From: Sideroxydans sp.
GTDB taxonomy: Bacteria; Pseudomonadota; Gammaproteobacteria; Burkholderiales; Gallionellaceae
Direction of reading: 5' to 3'
Assembly (NCBI GenBank): GCA_016124455.1
Contig: WGNQ01000013.1
Location: 1 to 64,000 of the forward strand
DNA length: 64,000 bases
In this document: in pieces, positions 11,860 to 22,204 of the stretch
Numbering within the stretch: position 1 is the first letter of the stretch
How the letters are laid out: each line of letters begins with the position of its first letter
The notes under the pieces: generated by a model
What the model was told of the DNA's origin: nothing
The model's input: only the letters and a program-made list of their open reading frames with translations
Databases searched by the model: none
Program-made: the position numbers and the translations under genes

Positions 11860-12750
11860 ATGTCCTGGCTTACGCTCACGGTAAACGCCGATGCGCACGA
11901 TGCGGAGGCGCTGAGCGAAGCCTTGCTGGAACTCGGTGCACTGTCCGTGGATGTACATGATGCACTGGCCGACACCCGCGAGGAACGGCCAATCTTCGGT
12001 GAGCCAGGCGAACCGCCCCCGCCGCTATGGGAGCATAACCGCCTCACTGCACTGTTCGAATCCGGCGCCCCGGTTGAGGCCTTGTTGCAACAAGCCGCAA
12101 CCACTGCCGGCTTGCCACAAATTCCGCAACACCAGATCGCAACACTGGAAGACAACGACTGGGTACGCATCACCCAGGCACAGTTCGACCCCATCCGCAT
12201 TTCGCAGCGACTGTGGATCGTGCCAACCTGGCATACCCCGAGCGACCCTTCGGCCATCAACATCGTGCTTGATCCCGGCATGGCCTTCGGCACCGGCAGC
12301 CATCCCACCACCCAGCTCTGCCTGCGCTGGCTGGATGCAAACCTCCAAGGTGGCGAAAGCGTGCTGGACTATGGCTGCGGCTCGGGCATCCTCGCCATCG
12401 CCGCACTCAAGCTCGGTGCGGCGCGCGCCATCGGCGTGGACGTAGACCCGCAGGCGGTGCAGGCAAGCAAAGACAATGCACTGGCCAATCAGGTTGAAGC
12501 GGAATTCCACCTGCCTGACAGCGCCCCGCCAATCCAGACCGACATTGTCATTGCCAATATTCTGACCAACCCACTCAAGATGCTCGCCCCGCTGCTTGCG
12601 GGTTCGGCCCGTCAGGGCGGACAAATTGTACTGTCGGGCATTCTGCGCGAACAGTCTGAAGATGTGGCGGCAATCTATGGACAATGGTTTGACCTGAGGC
12701 CACCCATCGTGGAAGATGGCTGGGTGTGTTTATCCGGGGTAAAAAGATGA
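11860..12750 (+). CDS. prmA: Ribosomal protein L11 methyltransferase
   Basis: The 296-aa SAM-dependent enzyme trimethylates ribosomal protein L11. Key segments are DPGMAFGTGSHPTT, the SAM-binding DYGCGSGILAIAALKLGA loop and NILTNPL. It lies directly after accC and overlaps the next gene by four bases (ATGA), so all four are probably one operon. Confidence 0.95.
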   Translation: MSWLTLTVNADAHDAEALSEALLELGALSVDVHDALADTREERPIFGEPGEPPPPLWEHNRLTALFESGAPVEALLQQAATTAGLPQIPQHQIATLEDNDWVRITQAQFDPIRISQRLWIVPTWHTPSDPSAINIVLDPGMAFGTGSHPTTQLCLRWLDANLQGGESVLDYGCGSGILAIAALKLGAARAIGVDVDPQAVQASKDNALANQVEAEFHLPDSAPPIQTDIVIANILTNPLKMLAPLLAGSARQGGQIVLSGILREQSEDVAAIYGQWFDLRPPIVEDGWVCLSGVKR

Positions 12751-13589
12751 GCGCAGTTACCCAATGTCCAGAATGCGGCACCCGCTTCAAAGTCAGCCAG
12801 GAACAACTGGATGCGCATCAGGGCATGGTGCGCTGCGGCCGTTGCCACGCTCCCTTCAACGCCATGGAGCATTTGCACAACGGCGAACCCAGCCCGCAAC
12901 TTGATTTGCCCATCATGGCATCGCCGGCTGAGGAATCCCGCGAAACAGCCGCCGAGGCGACACCCGCCGAATCCGTCCAGAACAGAAATGAAGTGCCCGC
13001 CCCCCCAGCGCTGGATGAGGACAACCTTGATCATCTGGTTATGACCGCGCAGGAAGAACCCCTGCCTGCAACCGACGAAGAAATCCTCGCCGCAATGCCG
13101 AAGAAAAAACGCCCCGTCTGGCCGTGGGCTGTTGCCGGCACCTTGCTGCTGCTTGTCCTGCTGGCGCAGGCAATGTATTTCTTCCGCGTCGAGCTTGCCG
13201 CACGCATGCCGGGTTTGAAACCGGTGCTGGTTGGCTATTGCCGCCTGCTGCAGTGCAGCGTTCCCCTGCCGCGGGATGCCGACCTGATGAGCATCGAGAC
13301 ATCCGACCTGGAAGCAGACCCGGCACAAGCCAGCGTAATCACGCTCACTGCAACACTGCGCAACAATGCACCTTACGCGCAGGCCTATCCCGATCTCGAA
13401 CTCACACTCAACGACATTAACGACAAACCGGTAGCGCGGCGCATTTTCCATCCCGCTGAATACCTGCAGAAGGGCTCCGATGAAAAAAGCGGCCTGGCCG
13501 GCAAGCGCGAGCTCGGCATCAAAGTGAACCTCGATACCACCAACCTCAAGCCGTCCGGCTACCGGTTGCTGCTGTTTTATCCCAATTAA
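12747..13589 (+). CDS. Zinc-ribbon (MJ0042-type) DUF3426 membrane protein
   Basis: The 280-aa protein starts with a short zinc ribbon (CPECGTRF near residue 7 and CGRCHAPFNA near 32), then an acidic, low-complexity linker. A single transmembrane helix (about residues 120-142, PWAVAGTLLLLVLLAQ) and a C-terminal DUF3426 domain follow. The family is common after prmA in betaproteobacteria; its role is unknown, with a membrane-linked regulatory function suggested by the architecture. The start at 12747 overlaps the prmA stop. Confidence 0.85.
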   Translation: MSAVTQCPECGTRFKVSQEQLDAHQGMVRCGRCHAPFNAMEHLHNGEPSPQLDLPIMASPAEESRETAAEATPAESVQNRNEVPAPPALDEDNLDHLVMTAQEEPLPATDEEILAAMPKKKRPVWPWAVAGTLLLLVLLAQAMYFFRVELAARMPGLKPVLVGYCRLLQCSVPLPRDADLMSIETSDLEADPAQASVITLTATLRNNAPYAQAYPDLELTLNDINDKPVARRIFHPAEYLQKGSDEKSGLAGKRELGIKVNLDTTNLKPSGYRLLLFYPN

Positions 13590-13607
13590 ACAGCCCATCC
13601 GGCCTGC

Positions 13608-13636
13608 TTGCCGCCTGTCGCGCTCTTCGGTATAGT
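13608..13636 (+). promoter_or_regulatory. Sigma-70 promoter of the gcv operon
   Basis: TTGCCG (13608-13613) and TATAGT (13631-13636) are separated by exactly 17 bp. The predicted transcript would start near 13643, just ahead of the glycine riboswitch. Confidence 0.65.
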
Positions 13637-13658
13637 CGCACTTGCCGTTCAGGCCAAT

Positions 13659-13827
13659 GGAAGAGCGTGCTGCCCGTTTCCACGGAGCACCGCCGAAGGC
13701 GCAACACCCGTAACCGCTCAGGCTAAAGAACCATTGGATTAGGCAAATCTGGAGAGCGTCATTGAATTGACCACCGAAGGGGCACGCGGCGACGCCGTAA
13801 TCTCTCAGGTACCGAGGACAGATGGGG
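13659..13827 (+). ncRNA. Tandem glycine riboswitch (two aptamers)
   Basis: Two successive aptamers show the family's conserved blocks. The first spans about 13659-13735, with GAGCACCGCCGAAGG, GCAA and CTCAGG. The second spans about 13751-13827, with GGAGAG, CACCGAAGGGGC, CTCTCAGGTACCGAGGACAG and a run of G. The tandem cooperates in glycine sensing and normally turns on glycine cleavage genes when glycine is high. It sits between the gcv promoter and gcvT, and its 3' end overlaps the stem of the terminator at 13827-13848, giving a plausible switching mechanism. Confidence 0.93.
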
Positions 13828-13859
13828 GCGAGGCAATATTGCCTCGCCTTTGTTTATTT
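13827..13859 (+). terminator. Riboswitch-controlled terminator hairpin
   Basis: The stem GGCGAGGCAA (13827-13836) pairs with TTGCCTCGCC (13839-13848) and is followed by TTTGTTTATTT. The first bases of the stem are also the last G residues of the second aptamer, so glycine binding should compete with terminator formation. Confidence 0.75.
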
Positions 13860-13918
13860 CAGTTCCGGTCGGCCTGCAGGCAAGCCCGCACTGAAACCCT
13901 GTTTTCAGAAAGAGAATC

Positions 13919-15001
13919 ATGACGCTCAAGCAAACTCCTCTCAACGCGGCCCATCGTGCAATGGGCGCCAAAATGGTCGATTTCGGCGGCTGGGACATGC
14001 CGGTGAACTACGGCTCGCAAATCGACGAACACCACAAGGTGCGCAACGATTGCGGCATGTTCGATGTATGCCACATGCGCGTAGTCGACATAAAAGGGAA
14101 TGGCGTACGCGCTTTCCTGCGCTATCTGCTGGCAAACAATGCCGACAAGATCACCCTGCCGGGCAAGGCGCTCTACTCCGCCATGCTGCGTCCGGACGGT
14201 GGCGTGATCGACGACCTGATCATCTACTTCATGACTGAGCAATGGTTCCGCGTCGTAGTCAACGCGGGCACTGCTGACAAAGACATTGCCTGGATGCGCG
14301 AGCAAGCTGCCACGGCCTCACCGCAACTCAGCATTACTTCGCGCGACGACCTGGCGATGGTTGCCATACAGGGGCCGAATGCGCGCAGCAAGGTATGGCA
14401 GGTACTGCCGCGAACCCGGACAGCCACCGAAGGCCTGCAGAACTTCCAGGCGGCGGACTGCGGCGAATATTTCATTGCCCGCACCGGTTACACCGGCGAG
14501 GACGGTTTCGAGGTGATGCTGCCCAAGGAAAAGGTCGAGGCATTCTGGCAGGCGCTCAACCAGGCAGGCATCCCTCCCATCGGCCTCGGCGCACGCGACA
14601 CATTGCGCCTGGAAGCCGGCATGAACCTGTATGGCCAGGACATGGACGAAAGCATCAGTCCGCTCGAAGCCGGCATGGCCTGGACTGTCGACCTGAAGAG
14701 CGAGCGCGACTTCATCGGCAAGGCGGCGCTGCTGGCAAATCCGCCGACGCGCAAGCTGGTCGGCCTGGTGCTGCTGGATCGCGGCGTACTGCGCGGACAC
14801 CAGAAGGTCGTCACCGCACATGGCGACGGCGAAATCACCAGCGGCAGTTTTTCCCCCACGCTGGAAAAATCCATTGCCCTCGCGCGCGTGCCGAACGCCG
14901 TACAGATCGGCGATGCAGTACAAGTCTCGATACGGGATAAACTGCTCGCAGCACAGGTAGTGAAATATCCGTTCGCGCGCAACGGCAAGGGCCTGATCTA
15001 A
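13919..15001 (+). CDS. gcvT: Glycine cleavage system T protein (aminomethyltransferase)
   Basis: The 360-aa folate-dependent enzyme takes the aminomethyl group from lipoyl-GcvH and makes methylene-tetrahydrofolate and ammonia. Family features include [20 protein letters not shown] near the N-terminus, [13 protein letters not shown], and [16 protein letters not shown]. It is the first gene after the glycine riboswitch and opens gcvT-gcvH-gcvPA-gcvPB, all plus strand. Confidence 0.97.
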   Translation: MTLKQTPLNAAHRAMGAKMVDFGGWDMPVNYGSQIDEHHKVRNDCGMFDVCHMRVVDIKGNGVRAFLRYLLANNADKITLPGKALYSAMLRPDGGVIDDLIIYFMTEQWFRVVVNAGTADKDIAWMREQAATASPQLSITSRDDLAMVAIQGPNARSKVWQVLPRTRTATEGLQNFQAADCGEYFIARTGYTGEDGFEVMLPKEKVEAFWQALNQAGIPPIGLGARDTLRLEAGMNLYGQDMDESISPLEAGMAWTVDLKSERDFIGKAALLANPPTRKLVGLVLLDRGVLRGHQKVVTAHGDGEITSGSFSPTLEKSIALARVPNAVQIGDAVQVSIRDKLLAAQVVKYPFARNGKGLI

Positions 15002-15029
15002 TTTCTTCGTTTATCTTAAGGACACCATC

Positions 15030-15419
15030 ATGAGCATTCCAAGCAACCTGAAATACACCGCCTCCCACGAATGGGTCAAAGCCGAAGCCGACGGCAGCAT
15101 CAGCATCGGCATCACCCAGCATGCACAGGAACTGCTGGGCGACATGGTATTTGTGGAAAGCCCGGCTGTCGGCCGCAAACTCACGGCAGGTGAAGAATGC
15201 GCGGTAGTGGAATCGGTCAAGGCCGCTGCCGATGTGTATGCGCCGGTGGCCGGCACGGTCATCGAGGTCAACGGCGAGCTGGACGCGGCACCGGAGAAAA
15301 TCAACGAAGACCCCTATGGTGCCTGGATGTTCAAGATCAGGCCTGACAACACAGCCGACATGGATGCCTTGATGGATGCTGCGGCATATCAGGCACACGT
15401 CGATAGCGAAGCACACTGA
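15030..15419 (+). CDS. gcvH: Glycine cleavage system H protein
   Basis: The 129-aa lipoyl carrier protein links the P, T and L reactions. The sequence HEWVK near the N-terminus, [13 protein letters not shown], and [12 protein letters not shown] (lipoyl-lysine in ESVKA, near residue 65) are diagnostic. It lies 28 bp after gcvT with AAGGA upstream. Confidence 0.97.
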   Translation: MSIPSNLKYTASHEWVKAEADGSISIGITQHAQELLGDMVFVESPAVGRKLTAGEECAVVESVKAAADVYAPVAGTVIEVNGELDAAPEKINEDPYGAWMFKIRPDNTADMDALMDAAAYQAHVDSEAH

Positions 15420-15521
15420 CGCAACCCGCACCGCCTGAATGACGCCGGGAGGCCCGGCCTCATTCGCCAAGTTGCGTGCCCGCAATCACTACTTGCCACA
15501 TTCGATTTAACAGGAAGAATC

Positions 15522-16874
15522 ATGCCCTTCATCCCTCACACCGAACCGGACGTTGCAGCGATGCTCGCCAGCATCGGAGCCCCCGACATTGATGCGTTGT
15601 TCGACGAAATCCCGGCCGCACTGAGAGCCGGCAAGCTTACCCAGGTGCCTGCCGGCATGAACGAAATGCAGGTCACGCGCCTGATGAGCGAACGCGCATC
15701 GCTCGATACTCCGCTGCTCAACTTCATCGGCGCCGGCGCCTACGAACACCATATCCCGGCCGCAGTCTGGCAGATCGCCACACGCGGCGAGTTCTACTCC
15801 GCCTATACGCCGTACCAGGCCGAAGCCAGCCAAGGCACACTGCAGGTGCTGTACGAGTACCAGACCATGATGGCCTCGCTTACCGGAATGGATGTGTCCA
15901 ACGCCAGCTTGTACGATGGCGCGTCCGGTCTCGCCGAAGCGATCCTGATGGCGGTGCGCACGCACAAAACCTCGCGTCGCGTGCTGCTGCCGGCGACGGT
16001 CAGCCCGATCTACCGCAGCGTGGTGCAAAGTGTCGTAAAACTGCAGGATATCGAACTGATCGACGTCCCCTTCGATGCTGCAACCGGCACCATAGCCCTC
16101 GACGCCCTGCAACGACATGCGGGCAGCGACATTGCCGCACTGGTCATTCCGCAGCCGAATTTCTTCGGCGCACTGGAAAATGTCGATGCGCTGACTGACT
16201 GGGCACATGCACAGAATGCGCTGGCCATCGCACTGGTGAACCCGTTGACACTGGCGCTGCTGAAGGCGCCGGGCAACTGGGGCGGCAAGGGGGCAGACAT
16301 TGCCGTCGGCGATGGCCAGCCGCTCGGCGCACCGCTGTCCAGCGGCGGCCCGTATTTCGGCTTCATGTGCTGCAAGCAGGCACTGGTGCGGCAAATGCCC
16401 GGCCGCATCATCGGACGCACCGTCGACCTCGAAGGCAAGGTCGGCTTCACCCTGACGCTGCAGGCACGCGAGCAGCATATCCGCCGCGCCAAGGCCACCT
16501 CGAATATCTGTTCCAACCAGGGGCTGGTCGTCACCGCCGCAACCATACATATGGCCTTGCTCGGCGTGGATGGGCTGCGCCGCGTAGCGGCTGCCTCGCA
16601 TGCCAACACCCAGGCATTGTCGGCACTGGCAAGCGGCGTACATGGCGTGAAGCGCCTGTTCAACGCACCGCATTTTCATGAGGTCGTACTGCAGCTGGCC
16701 AAGCCGGTGCACGAGGTGCTGAAAAAAATGCAGGGACAGGGTGTGCTGGGCGGCTACGACCTGTCTGCGCACTACCCCCAGCTCGGCAATGCGCTGCTGG
16801 TTTGCGCCACCGAAACCAAGACTGCCGAAGATTTGCAACGCTATGTGGACGCTTTGCGCCACGCACTCAGCTAG
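15522..16874 (+). CDS. gcvPA: Glycine dehydrogenase (decarboxylating) subunit 1
   Basis: The 450-aa N-terminal half of the split P protein pairs with subunit 2 to decarboxylate glycine. The [16 protein letters not shown] start, [15 protein letters not shown] and [18 protein letters not shown] are family signatures. The catalytic PLP lysine is on the partner subunit. A 102-bp gap after gcvH contains a small hairpin (15444-15458, 6-bp GC stem). An AGGAAG ribosome site precedes the start. Confidence 0.96.
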   Translation: MPFIPHTEPDVAAMLASIGAPDIDALFDEIPAALRAGKLTQVPAGMNEMQVTRLMSERASLDTPLLNFIGAGAYEHHIPAAVWQIATRGEFYSAYTPYQAEASQGTLQVLYEYQTMMASLTGMDVSNASLYDGASGLAEAILMAVRTHKTSRRVLLPATVSPIYRSVVQSVVKLQDIELIDVPFDAATGTIALDALQRHAGSDIAALVIPQPNFFGALENVDALTDWAHAQNALAIALVNPLTLALLKAPGNWGGKGADIAVGDGQPLGAPLSSGGPYFGFMCCKQALVRQMPGRIIGRTVDLEGKVGFTLTLQAREQHIRRAKATSNICSNQGLVVTAATIHMALLGVDGLRRVAAASHANTQALSALASGVHGVKRLFNAPHFHEVVLQLAKPVHEVLKKMQGQGVLGGYDLSAHYPQLGNALLVCATETKTAEDLQRYVDALRHALS

Positions 16875-16885
16875 GAGAGGCTCGC

Positions 16886-18331
16886 ATGTTGATTTTTGAA
16901 CACTCCCGTCCAGGCCGCTGCAACACGGCACAGGCTCCCGATCATGCCGCCACAACCAGCGGCATCCCCGCCGCGCTGTTGCGCCAGGACACCCCGCTGC
17001 TGCCCGAGGCTTCCGAGATGGATGTCGTACGCCATTACACGCGCCTGTCGCAGCAGAATTTTTCCATCGATACCAACTTCTACCCGCTCGGCTCCTGCAC
17101 CATGAAGTACAACCCGCGCGCCTGCAATTCGCTGGCGTTGCTGCCCAACTTCCTGGCACGCCATCCGCTGGCTCCCGAAAGCACCGGACAGGGCTTCCTC
17201 GCCTGCCTGTATGACCTGCAGGAAATCCTGAAAGATGTGACCGGTATGGCCGGTGTCTCGCTCACGCCGATGGCCGGGGCACAGGGCGAGTTCGCGGGCA
17301 TTGCGATGATCCGCGCCTACCACGATGCGCGCAATGACAGCGCACGCCGGGAAATCATCGTGCCGGATGCCGCGCACGGCACCAACCCTGCCACCGCGGT
17401 AATGTGCGGTTACACCGTGAAAGAGATCCCGACCGATGCCAATGGCGACGTCGATCTCGATGCGCTGCGTGCCGCGGTCGGCCCGCAGACTGCAGGACTG
17501 ATGCTGACCAATCCTTCCACGCTGGGCGTGTTCGAGCAGCAGATACAGCACATCCAGAAAATCGTGCACGACGCGGGCGGCCTGCTGTATTACGACGGCG
17601 CCAACCTCAATGCGATTCTGGGCAAGGTAAAGCCCGGCGACATGGGTTTCGACGTGATCCACATGAACCTGCACAAGACCTTCTCCACGCCGCACGGCGG
17701 CGGTGGGCCCGGCGCCGGCGCAGTGGGCGTGGCAAAACGCCTGTTGCCGTTCATGCCGATCCCGGTTGCCGGCAAGGAAGGCGACGTTTATCGCTGGCTG
17801 ACGGAAAAGGACCTGCCGCAATCCATCGGCCGCCTCTCTGCCTGGATGGGCAACGCCGGCGTGCTGCTGCGCGCCTACGTGTATGCGCGCATGCTGGGTG
17901 CGGAAGGCATGCATCGCGTCGCCGATTTTGCCACGCTGAATGCCAACTACCTGATGGCGGAACTGCAGAAGGCCGGCTACACCGTTGCCTTCCCCAAGCG
18001 CCGCGCCAGCCACGAATTCATCGTATCCGCGAAAGAACTCAAGGATGCTACCGGCGTCTCCGCCATGGATATCGCCAAGCGCCTGCTGGACAAGGGCTTC
18101 CACGCACCGACCACATACTTCCCGATGCTGGTGGCCGAATGCCTGCTGATCGAGCCGACCGAAACGGAATCGAAGGAAACCATGGACGCCTTCGTTGCCG
18201 CGATGAAGGAGATACGCGCCGAGGCCTTTGCCGATGCCGCCATGGTCAAGGGTGCACCTTATACCCAGCCGGTACGCCGACTGGATGACGTGAAAGCAGC
18301 ACGCGAACTCGATCTCGCCTGGAAACCCTGA
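16886..18331 (+). CDS. gcvPB: Glycine dehydrogenase (decarboxylating) subunit 2
   Basis: The 481-aa C-terminal half of the split P protein carries the PLP site: [18 protein letters not shown] contains the lysine that forms the Schiff base. The ATG at 16886 has GGAGAGG upstream and lies 11 bp after gcvPA; a longer reading frame starting at 16802 would overlap gcvPA and was discarded. [20 protein letters not shown] near the N-terminus is typical. Confidence 0.96.
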   Translation: MLIFEHSRPGRCNTAQAPDHAATTSGIPAALLRQDTPLLPEASEMDVVRHYTRLSQQNFSIDTNFYPLGSCTMKYNPRACNSLALLPNFLARHPLAPESTGQGFLACLYDLQEILKDVTGMAGVSLTPMAGAQGEFAGIAMIRAYHDARNDSARREIIVPDAAHGTNPATAVMCGYTVKEIPTDANGDVDLDALRAAVGPQTAGLMLTNPSTLGVFEQQIQHIQKIVHDAGGLLYYDGANLNAILGKVKPGDMGFDVIHMNLHKTFSTPHGGGGPGAGAVGVAKRLLPFMPIPVAGKEGDVYRWLTEKDLPQSIGRLSAWMGNAGVLLRAYVYARMLGAEGMHRVADFATLNANYLMAELQKAGYTVAFPKRRASHEFIVSAKELKDATGVSAMDIAKRLLDKGFHAPTTYFPMLVAECLLIEPTETESKETMDAFVAAMKEIRAEAFADAAMVKGAPYTQPVRRLDDVKAARELDLAWKP

Positions 18332-18362
18332 TTCCCGCCTGATGCAACACCGCTGTCATAAT

Positions 18363-18382
18363 CAACCCGCACAATTGCGGGT
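18363..18382 (+). terminator. Possible hairpin terminator after gcvPB
   Basis: AACCCGC pairs with GCGGGTT across a 6-nt loop, about 30 bp past gcvPB. The downstream sequence (GGTTCATTTC) is only weakly T-rich, so termination may be partial. Confidence 0.35.
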
Positions 18383-18405
18383 TGGTTCATTTCAGGAGTT
18401 ACCCA

Positions 18406-18774
18406 GTGGAAAGTCCATACAAAGGCAAGACCGGCATCAGACGTCTGATGAATGCATTCGGGTATTCGCTGGCAGGCTTTCGCGCCGCCTACAAACATGA
18501 AGACGCCTTCCGCCAGGAAGTATTGCTTGCCATTATCATGGTGCCGCTGGCGCTGTGGTTGCCGGTCGGCAACCTCGGCAAGGCCATGATGATCGCCAGC
18601 GTATTGCTGGTCATCGTGGTCGAGCTGCTCAACTCTGCTGTCGAAGCCACCGTGGACCGCATTTCACTGGACAGCCACGACCTTGCCAAACGCGCCAAGG
18701 ACATCGGCAGCGCAGCAGTGCTGGTGAGCCTGATCAACGTGCTGGTGGTATGGGGACTGGTGCTCATGGCATAG
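18406..18774 (+). CDS. dgkA: Diacylglycerol kinase
   Basis: The 122-aa integral membrane enzyme recycles diacylglycerol to phosphatidic acid. It has an amphipathic N-terminus (GIRRLMNAFGYSLAGFRAA), the family's KHEDAFRQE segment, three transmembrane helices and the VVELLNSAVEATVDR active-site stretch. The start is taken as GTG 18406, with AGGAG seven bases upstream; a TTG eight codons earlier is less likely. Confidence 0.93.
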   Translation: MESPYKGKTGIRRLMNAFGYSLAGFRAAYKHEDAFRQEVLLAIIMVPLALWLPVGNLGKAMMIASVLLVIVVELLNSAVEATVDRISLDSHDLAKRAKDIGSAAVLVSLINVLVVWGLVLMA

Positions 18775-18793
18775 GCTGCTTACGCAGCCGCGA

Positions 18794-20626
18794 TCAACTG
18801 CTTTCCGGGGATGCCGTCGAGAACAGGGACAGGTTCACGGCCCCCTCAATCTCTTCCGTAAACAGCCATACATTATTGCGCCCCGCATGTTTGGCCGCAT
18901 ACAGGGCCTGGTCGGCCTGGTGCAACAGTTCATCTATGCTTGCAATGGATGGCTGCAGGCTGGCAATACCGATCGACACGGTTAACTGCAGCTGCTCGCT
19001 CCGCTCCAGGTAAACCCGCATGTCGGCGACAACCTGGCGCAACCTTTCGCCCACCTCCAGTGCCTGGATGGAATCGGTTTGCGGCAGGATGATGGCGAAC
19101 TCCTCGCCCCCGAAACGGCCGGTAACATCCACTTCACGCAACGTCTTCCGGCAATAATCGGCCAGGTTCTGCAGTGCAACATCCCCCGCTCTGTGGCCGT
19201 AGGTGTCGTTGATCTTCTTGAAATAATCCACATCCAGCAATAGCAGCGAGAGCGGGCTGCCGTAACGCACTGCACGCGCCAGCTCCTGCTCTGCCAGCTC
19301 CATGAAATGACGGCGGTTGGCAAGCCCGGTAAGCGGGTCGGTATTTGCCCTGATTTGCAATTCCCGCTCCATCTTCTTGCTTTCCGTAATGTCCATCACA
19401 ATGGAAAACAGCAGCGTCCGCCCCGACACGTCGATCGGGGACGCATAGACATTGACCATGCGGAATTCGCCATTGATCAGCCGGTGGGTGAAAACAAAAT
19501 GCTTTTGCTCTTCATGCAGTGCACGCTGCATATCGGCCGCCACCTCCTCTTCCGGCAGCTTGTTGATCTGGCCGATGCGCATGGTCCGGAGCACATCCTC
19601 GGACTGGCCGTAGAAATCCGCCGCCGCCCGGTTTGCGTCTACGATCCTGCCGCTGTCGGGATCGATCAGCAACATGACGGAACTGTGTTCCCTGAACATG
19701 CTGCGAAAACGTTCCTCGCTCTGGCTCACCACATCCCTGACATCATTCTTTTCGCGGATCGTGGTGGCCAGCGCCATGCCGATAGCCGCCATTTCCAGCG
19801 CATAGACCCAGAACTTGATCACATCGGGCCTGCTCATGTCCCGGCCAAAATGGCCGGCTCCCAGCCACATCCCCATCCATGCCTGTATCAGCACCAGCAG
19901 AATGACAAGCAATACGCCATGCCGCCCGAAACGAACACCTGCCCAGGCAACAAAAATGAACATCAGGTACGCCTCGGCATATTGGCCACCGGCATTGTGG
20001 AACCAGTCAAGAAAAACCGCCTGCCCACACAGAAATGCCAGGCCGAGCAGCAGCAGGAACTCAACGGCCCGCTCCCGCCGGAACCAGGCCATCTGGGGGC
20101 GTCGCCAGATCAGGATCAAGGGCGTCACCAGCACGATACCGAACATATCACCCATCCACCATTGCAACAGCGCCACAGGAACTGCCTGCGCCGGCAACGC
20201 CCCGCTGGCGAACAGGACGGCAATCCCGCTGGCAGCACTTATCCACGGACTGACAACTCCAGCCAGCAATAACCTCAGAAAATCCTTCTTGCGCCGCAAG
20301 GAGGCATCGAACCGGTTCGCAGAGGTCAGCAGCCAGACGGCAAACAGTGGCTCCAGCACATGGCCCACTGCCATGAAGAATGAAACCGCCGCAGGTTGCC
20401 CGGCAAGGAGGCCCTGCAGGTAAGCACCGGCCCAGATAGCAGGCCAGTATTTCCTGCCGCCGATAAGCAGAGCTGCCAAGGCCAGGCCGCTGGGGAACCA
20501 CATGAGGCTGGCGGCATCACCCTTGGCAGTGAATGCCAGGCCGACTTTGGCCAGCAGTATATAAAGGAACGCCACCAGGCACAGCCGCGGCCAGTCCGCC
20601 CAGCGATATGCCATGAGCTTGCTCAT
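18794..20626 (-). CDS. MASE1-PAS-GGDEF diguanylate cyclase
   Basis: The 610-aa membrane protein probably makes cyclic di-GMP. Residues about 10-295 form a MASE1-type multi-helix sensor, 300-420 a PAS domain (FRSMFREHSSVMLLIDPDSG onward), and 425-590 a GGDEF domain. The active site is intact as GGEEF (506-510), and an inhibitory I-site RxxD (REVD, 497-500) lies exactly five residues before it, so product inhibition is expected. The substrate sensed by MASE1 is unknown. It converges with dgkA and diverges from the GT4 gene. Confidence 0.9.
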   Translation of the reverse strand: MSKLMAYRWADWPRLCLVAFLYILLAKVGLAFTAKGDAASLMWFPSGLALAALLIGGRKYWPAIWAGAYLQGLLAGQPAAVSFFMAVGHVLEPLFAVWLLTSANRFDASLRRKKDFLRLLLAGVVSPWISAASGIAVLFASGALPAQAVPVALLQWWMGDMFGIVLVTPLILIWRRPQMAWFRRERAVEFLLLLGLAFLCGQAVFLDWFHNAGGQYAEAYLMFIFVAWAGVRFGRHGVLLVILLVLIQAWMGMWLGAGHFGRDMSRPDVIKFWVYALEMAAIGMALATTIREKNDVRDVVSQSEERFRSMFREHSSVMLLIDPDSGRIVDANRAAADFYGQSEDVLRTMRIGQINKLPEEEVAADMQRALHEEQKHFVFTHRLINGEFRMVNVYASPIDVSGRTLLFSIVMDITESKKMERELQIRANTDPLTGLANRRHFMELAEQELARAVRYGSPLSLLLLDVDYFKKINDTYGHRAGDVALQNLADYCRKTLREVDVTGRFGGEEFAIILPQTDSIQALEVGERLRQVVADMRVYLERSEQLQLTVSIGIASLQPSIASIDELLHQADQALYAAKHAGRNNVWLFTEEIEGAVNLSLFSTASPESS

Positions 20627-20965
20627 GCATTACCTGCCATATTGGGGAAACAGGCGATAGAGAAAAGCAGAATCCTGGCGAGACGTTCCATATTCCAGCC
20701 ACCCCCGACTGGGAAGAGATGTCATATCCAGGAACGAATCCGCAGGCAACAGCGGAACACTGTCTTGATGGCTCCCGCCTGGGTCAGGAGCCGATGAAAC
20801 ATGAAACTGAAACTTAAGTGTCGAAGCTTAACGTTAAACGGCCCGCAACGCCACATTCATAATGTTCATCCAGTACTTCCAATATCGCACCCAAGACAGT
20901 GCCGCACCAACGCTTCACCAATTCTTCAAAAAAGATTCACTAAAATTTCATGTACGCGCTGCACC
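20627..20965. other. Divergent intergenic region
   Basis: This 339-bp gap separates the diguanylate cyclase from the GT4 gene. A reading frame extends through part of it from 20801, but the added N-terminus has no family resemblance. The right half is AT-richer with a TAAAAT at 20941-20946 that could be a -10 box, although no well-spaced -35 is seen. No RNA gene or repeat was recognised. Confidence 0.4.
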
Positions 20966-22204
20966 ATGCGCGTCATGAATACACCAGACCTCAACCTGCA
21001 CCTCCACGAGCCTTTGCCCCCGACGCAGTTGCGGGTAGCGATGGTGACCGAGACCTATCCTCCCGAAGTGAATGGCGTTGCCATCACCATCGGACGCATG
21101 GTGCATGGCCTGCGCCAGCGCCAGCACCACATCCAGATGATCCGGCCACGCCAGCACAAGCAGGATGTCGCACTGCAGGAAAGCGGCTATGAGGAAACCC
21201 TGGTAGGCGGCATGCCGATTCCCGGCTATCCCGAACTGAAATCCGGCCTGCCCGCGAAAGGCAGGCTGCTGCGCCTGTGGCAGCAACAACGCCCGGACAT
21301 CGTGCACATCGCCACCGAAGGACCACTGGGATGGTCGGCAATGTCTGCCGCGCGCAAGCTGGGTATTCCCATCAGCACCGATTTCCACACCAATTTCCAC
21401 AGCTACACCAAGCATTACGGCATCGGCCTGCTGAAGAAGCCGATTGCAGCCTACCTGCGCCACTTCCACAACAAGACCGACTGCACCATGGTGCCGACCT
21501 CTTCATTGCAGCAGGAACTGGAACAAGACGGCTACAAGGATGTGCTGGTGGTATCGCGCGGCGTGGATGCCGCACTGTTCCATCCCTCGAAGCGCAGCGA
21601 GGAATTGCGCAAGTCGTGGGGAGCCGGTGACGACACGCAGGTCGTGATGCTGGTAAGCCGTATCGCGCCGGAAAAGAACCTGCCGGTCGTGATTGCCGCA
21701 TTCGAGCAGATGCGCGCGGCCAATCCCGACATCCTGCTGGTAATGGTAGGTGACGGCCCGGCACGCGCCGAACTGGAAAAACAGCATCCGCACGTAATTT
21801 TCGCCGGCATGCGCACCGGCGAAGACCTCGCTGCACATTTTGCCTCGGGCGACATTTTCCTCTACCCCAGCCTGACCGAGACCTATGGCAACGTCACCGT
21901 GGAAGCGATGGCCAGCGGACTGGCCACCATAGCCTACGACTATGCCGCCGCACGCCAGCACATCCGGCACGACGTGAACGGGTTGCTGGCACCGTACGAC
22001 GACACGCCCGCATTCATCGCCCAGGCCAGAGCATTGGTAACCGATGCGGAGCGTATCCAGCGCTTGCGTAACGAGGCGCGCAGCACGGTGGAAGAGTTGA
22101 CCTGGGAACACATCCTGGGACAGCTGGAAACGGTGCTGGTCAATCTCGTGCATGCCCAGGGAGCAAAACATGTCCAGAACGAGCTATCCGCTGCAACAGA
22201 TTAA
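20966..22204 (+). CDS. GT4 family glycosyltransferase (SQD2/MgtA-like)
   Basis: The 412-aa retaining glycosyltransferase has a GT-B fold. RVAMVTETYPPEVNGVA near the N-terminus is the typical acceptor-domain loop, TDFHTNFHSYTKHYG is conserved in lipid glycosyltransferases of this group, and FLYPSLTETYGNVTVEAMASG is the nucleotide-sugar EX7E motif. Relatives transfer mannose, glucose or sulfoquinovose to diacylglycerol. The overlap with the PAP2 phosphatase gene suggests a role in membrane glycolipid or carrier-lipid metabolism. The ATG at 20966 is a choice; ATG 20975 is equally possible. Confidence 0.82.
   Translation: MRVMNTPDLNLHLHEPLPPTQLRVAMVTETYPPEVNGVAITIGRMVHGLRQRQHHIQMIRPRQHKQDVALQESGYEETLVGGMPIPGYPELKSGLPAKGRLLRLWQQQRPDIVHIATEGPLGWSAMSAARKLGIPISTDFHTNFHSYTKHYGIGLLKKPIAAYLRHFHNKTDCTMVPTSSLQQELEQDGYKDVLVVSRGVDAALFHPSKRSEELRKSWGAGDDTQVVMLVSRIAPEKNLPVVIAAFEQMRAANPDILLVMVGDGPARAELEKQHPHVIFAGMRTGEDLAAHFASGDIFLYPSLTETYGNVTVEAMASGLATIAYDYAAARQHIRHDVNGLLAPYDDTPAFIAQARALVTDAERIQRLRNEARSTVEELTWEHILGQLETVLVNLVHAQGAKHVQNELSAATD

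Noticed and set aside
15444-15458. GC-rich hairpin between gcvH and gcvPA as a terminator
   Set aside because: It has no T-run and lies inside the operon; at most it affects mRNA stability.
20801-20965. Longer N-terminus for the GT4 gene
   Set aside because: The 55 extra residues are basic and unlike the family, which starts close to the RVAMVTETYPP strand.
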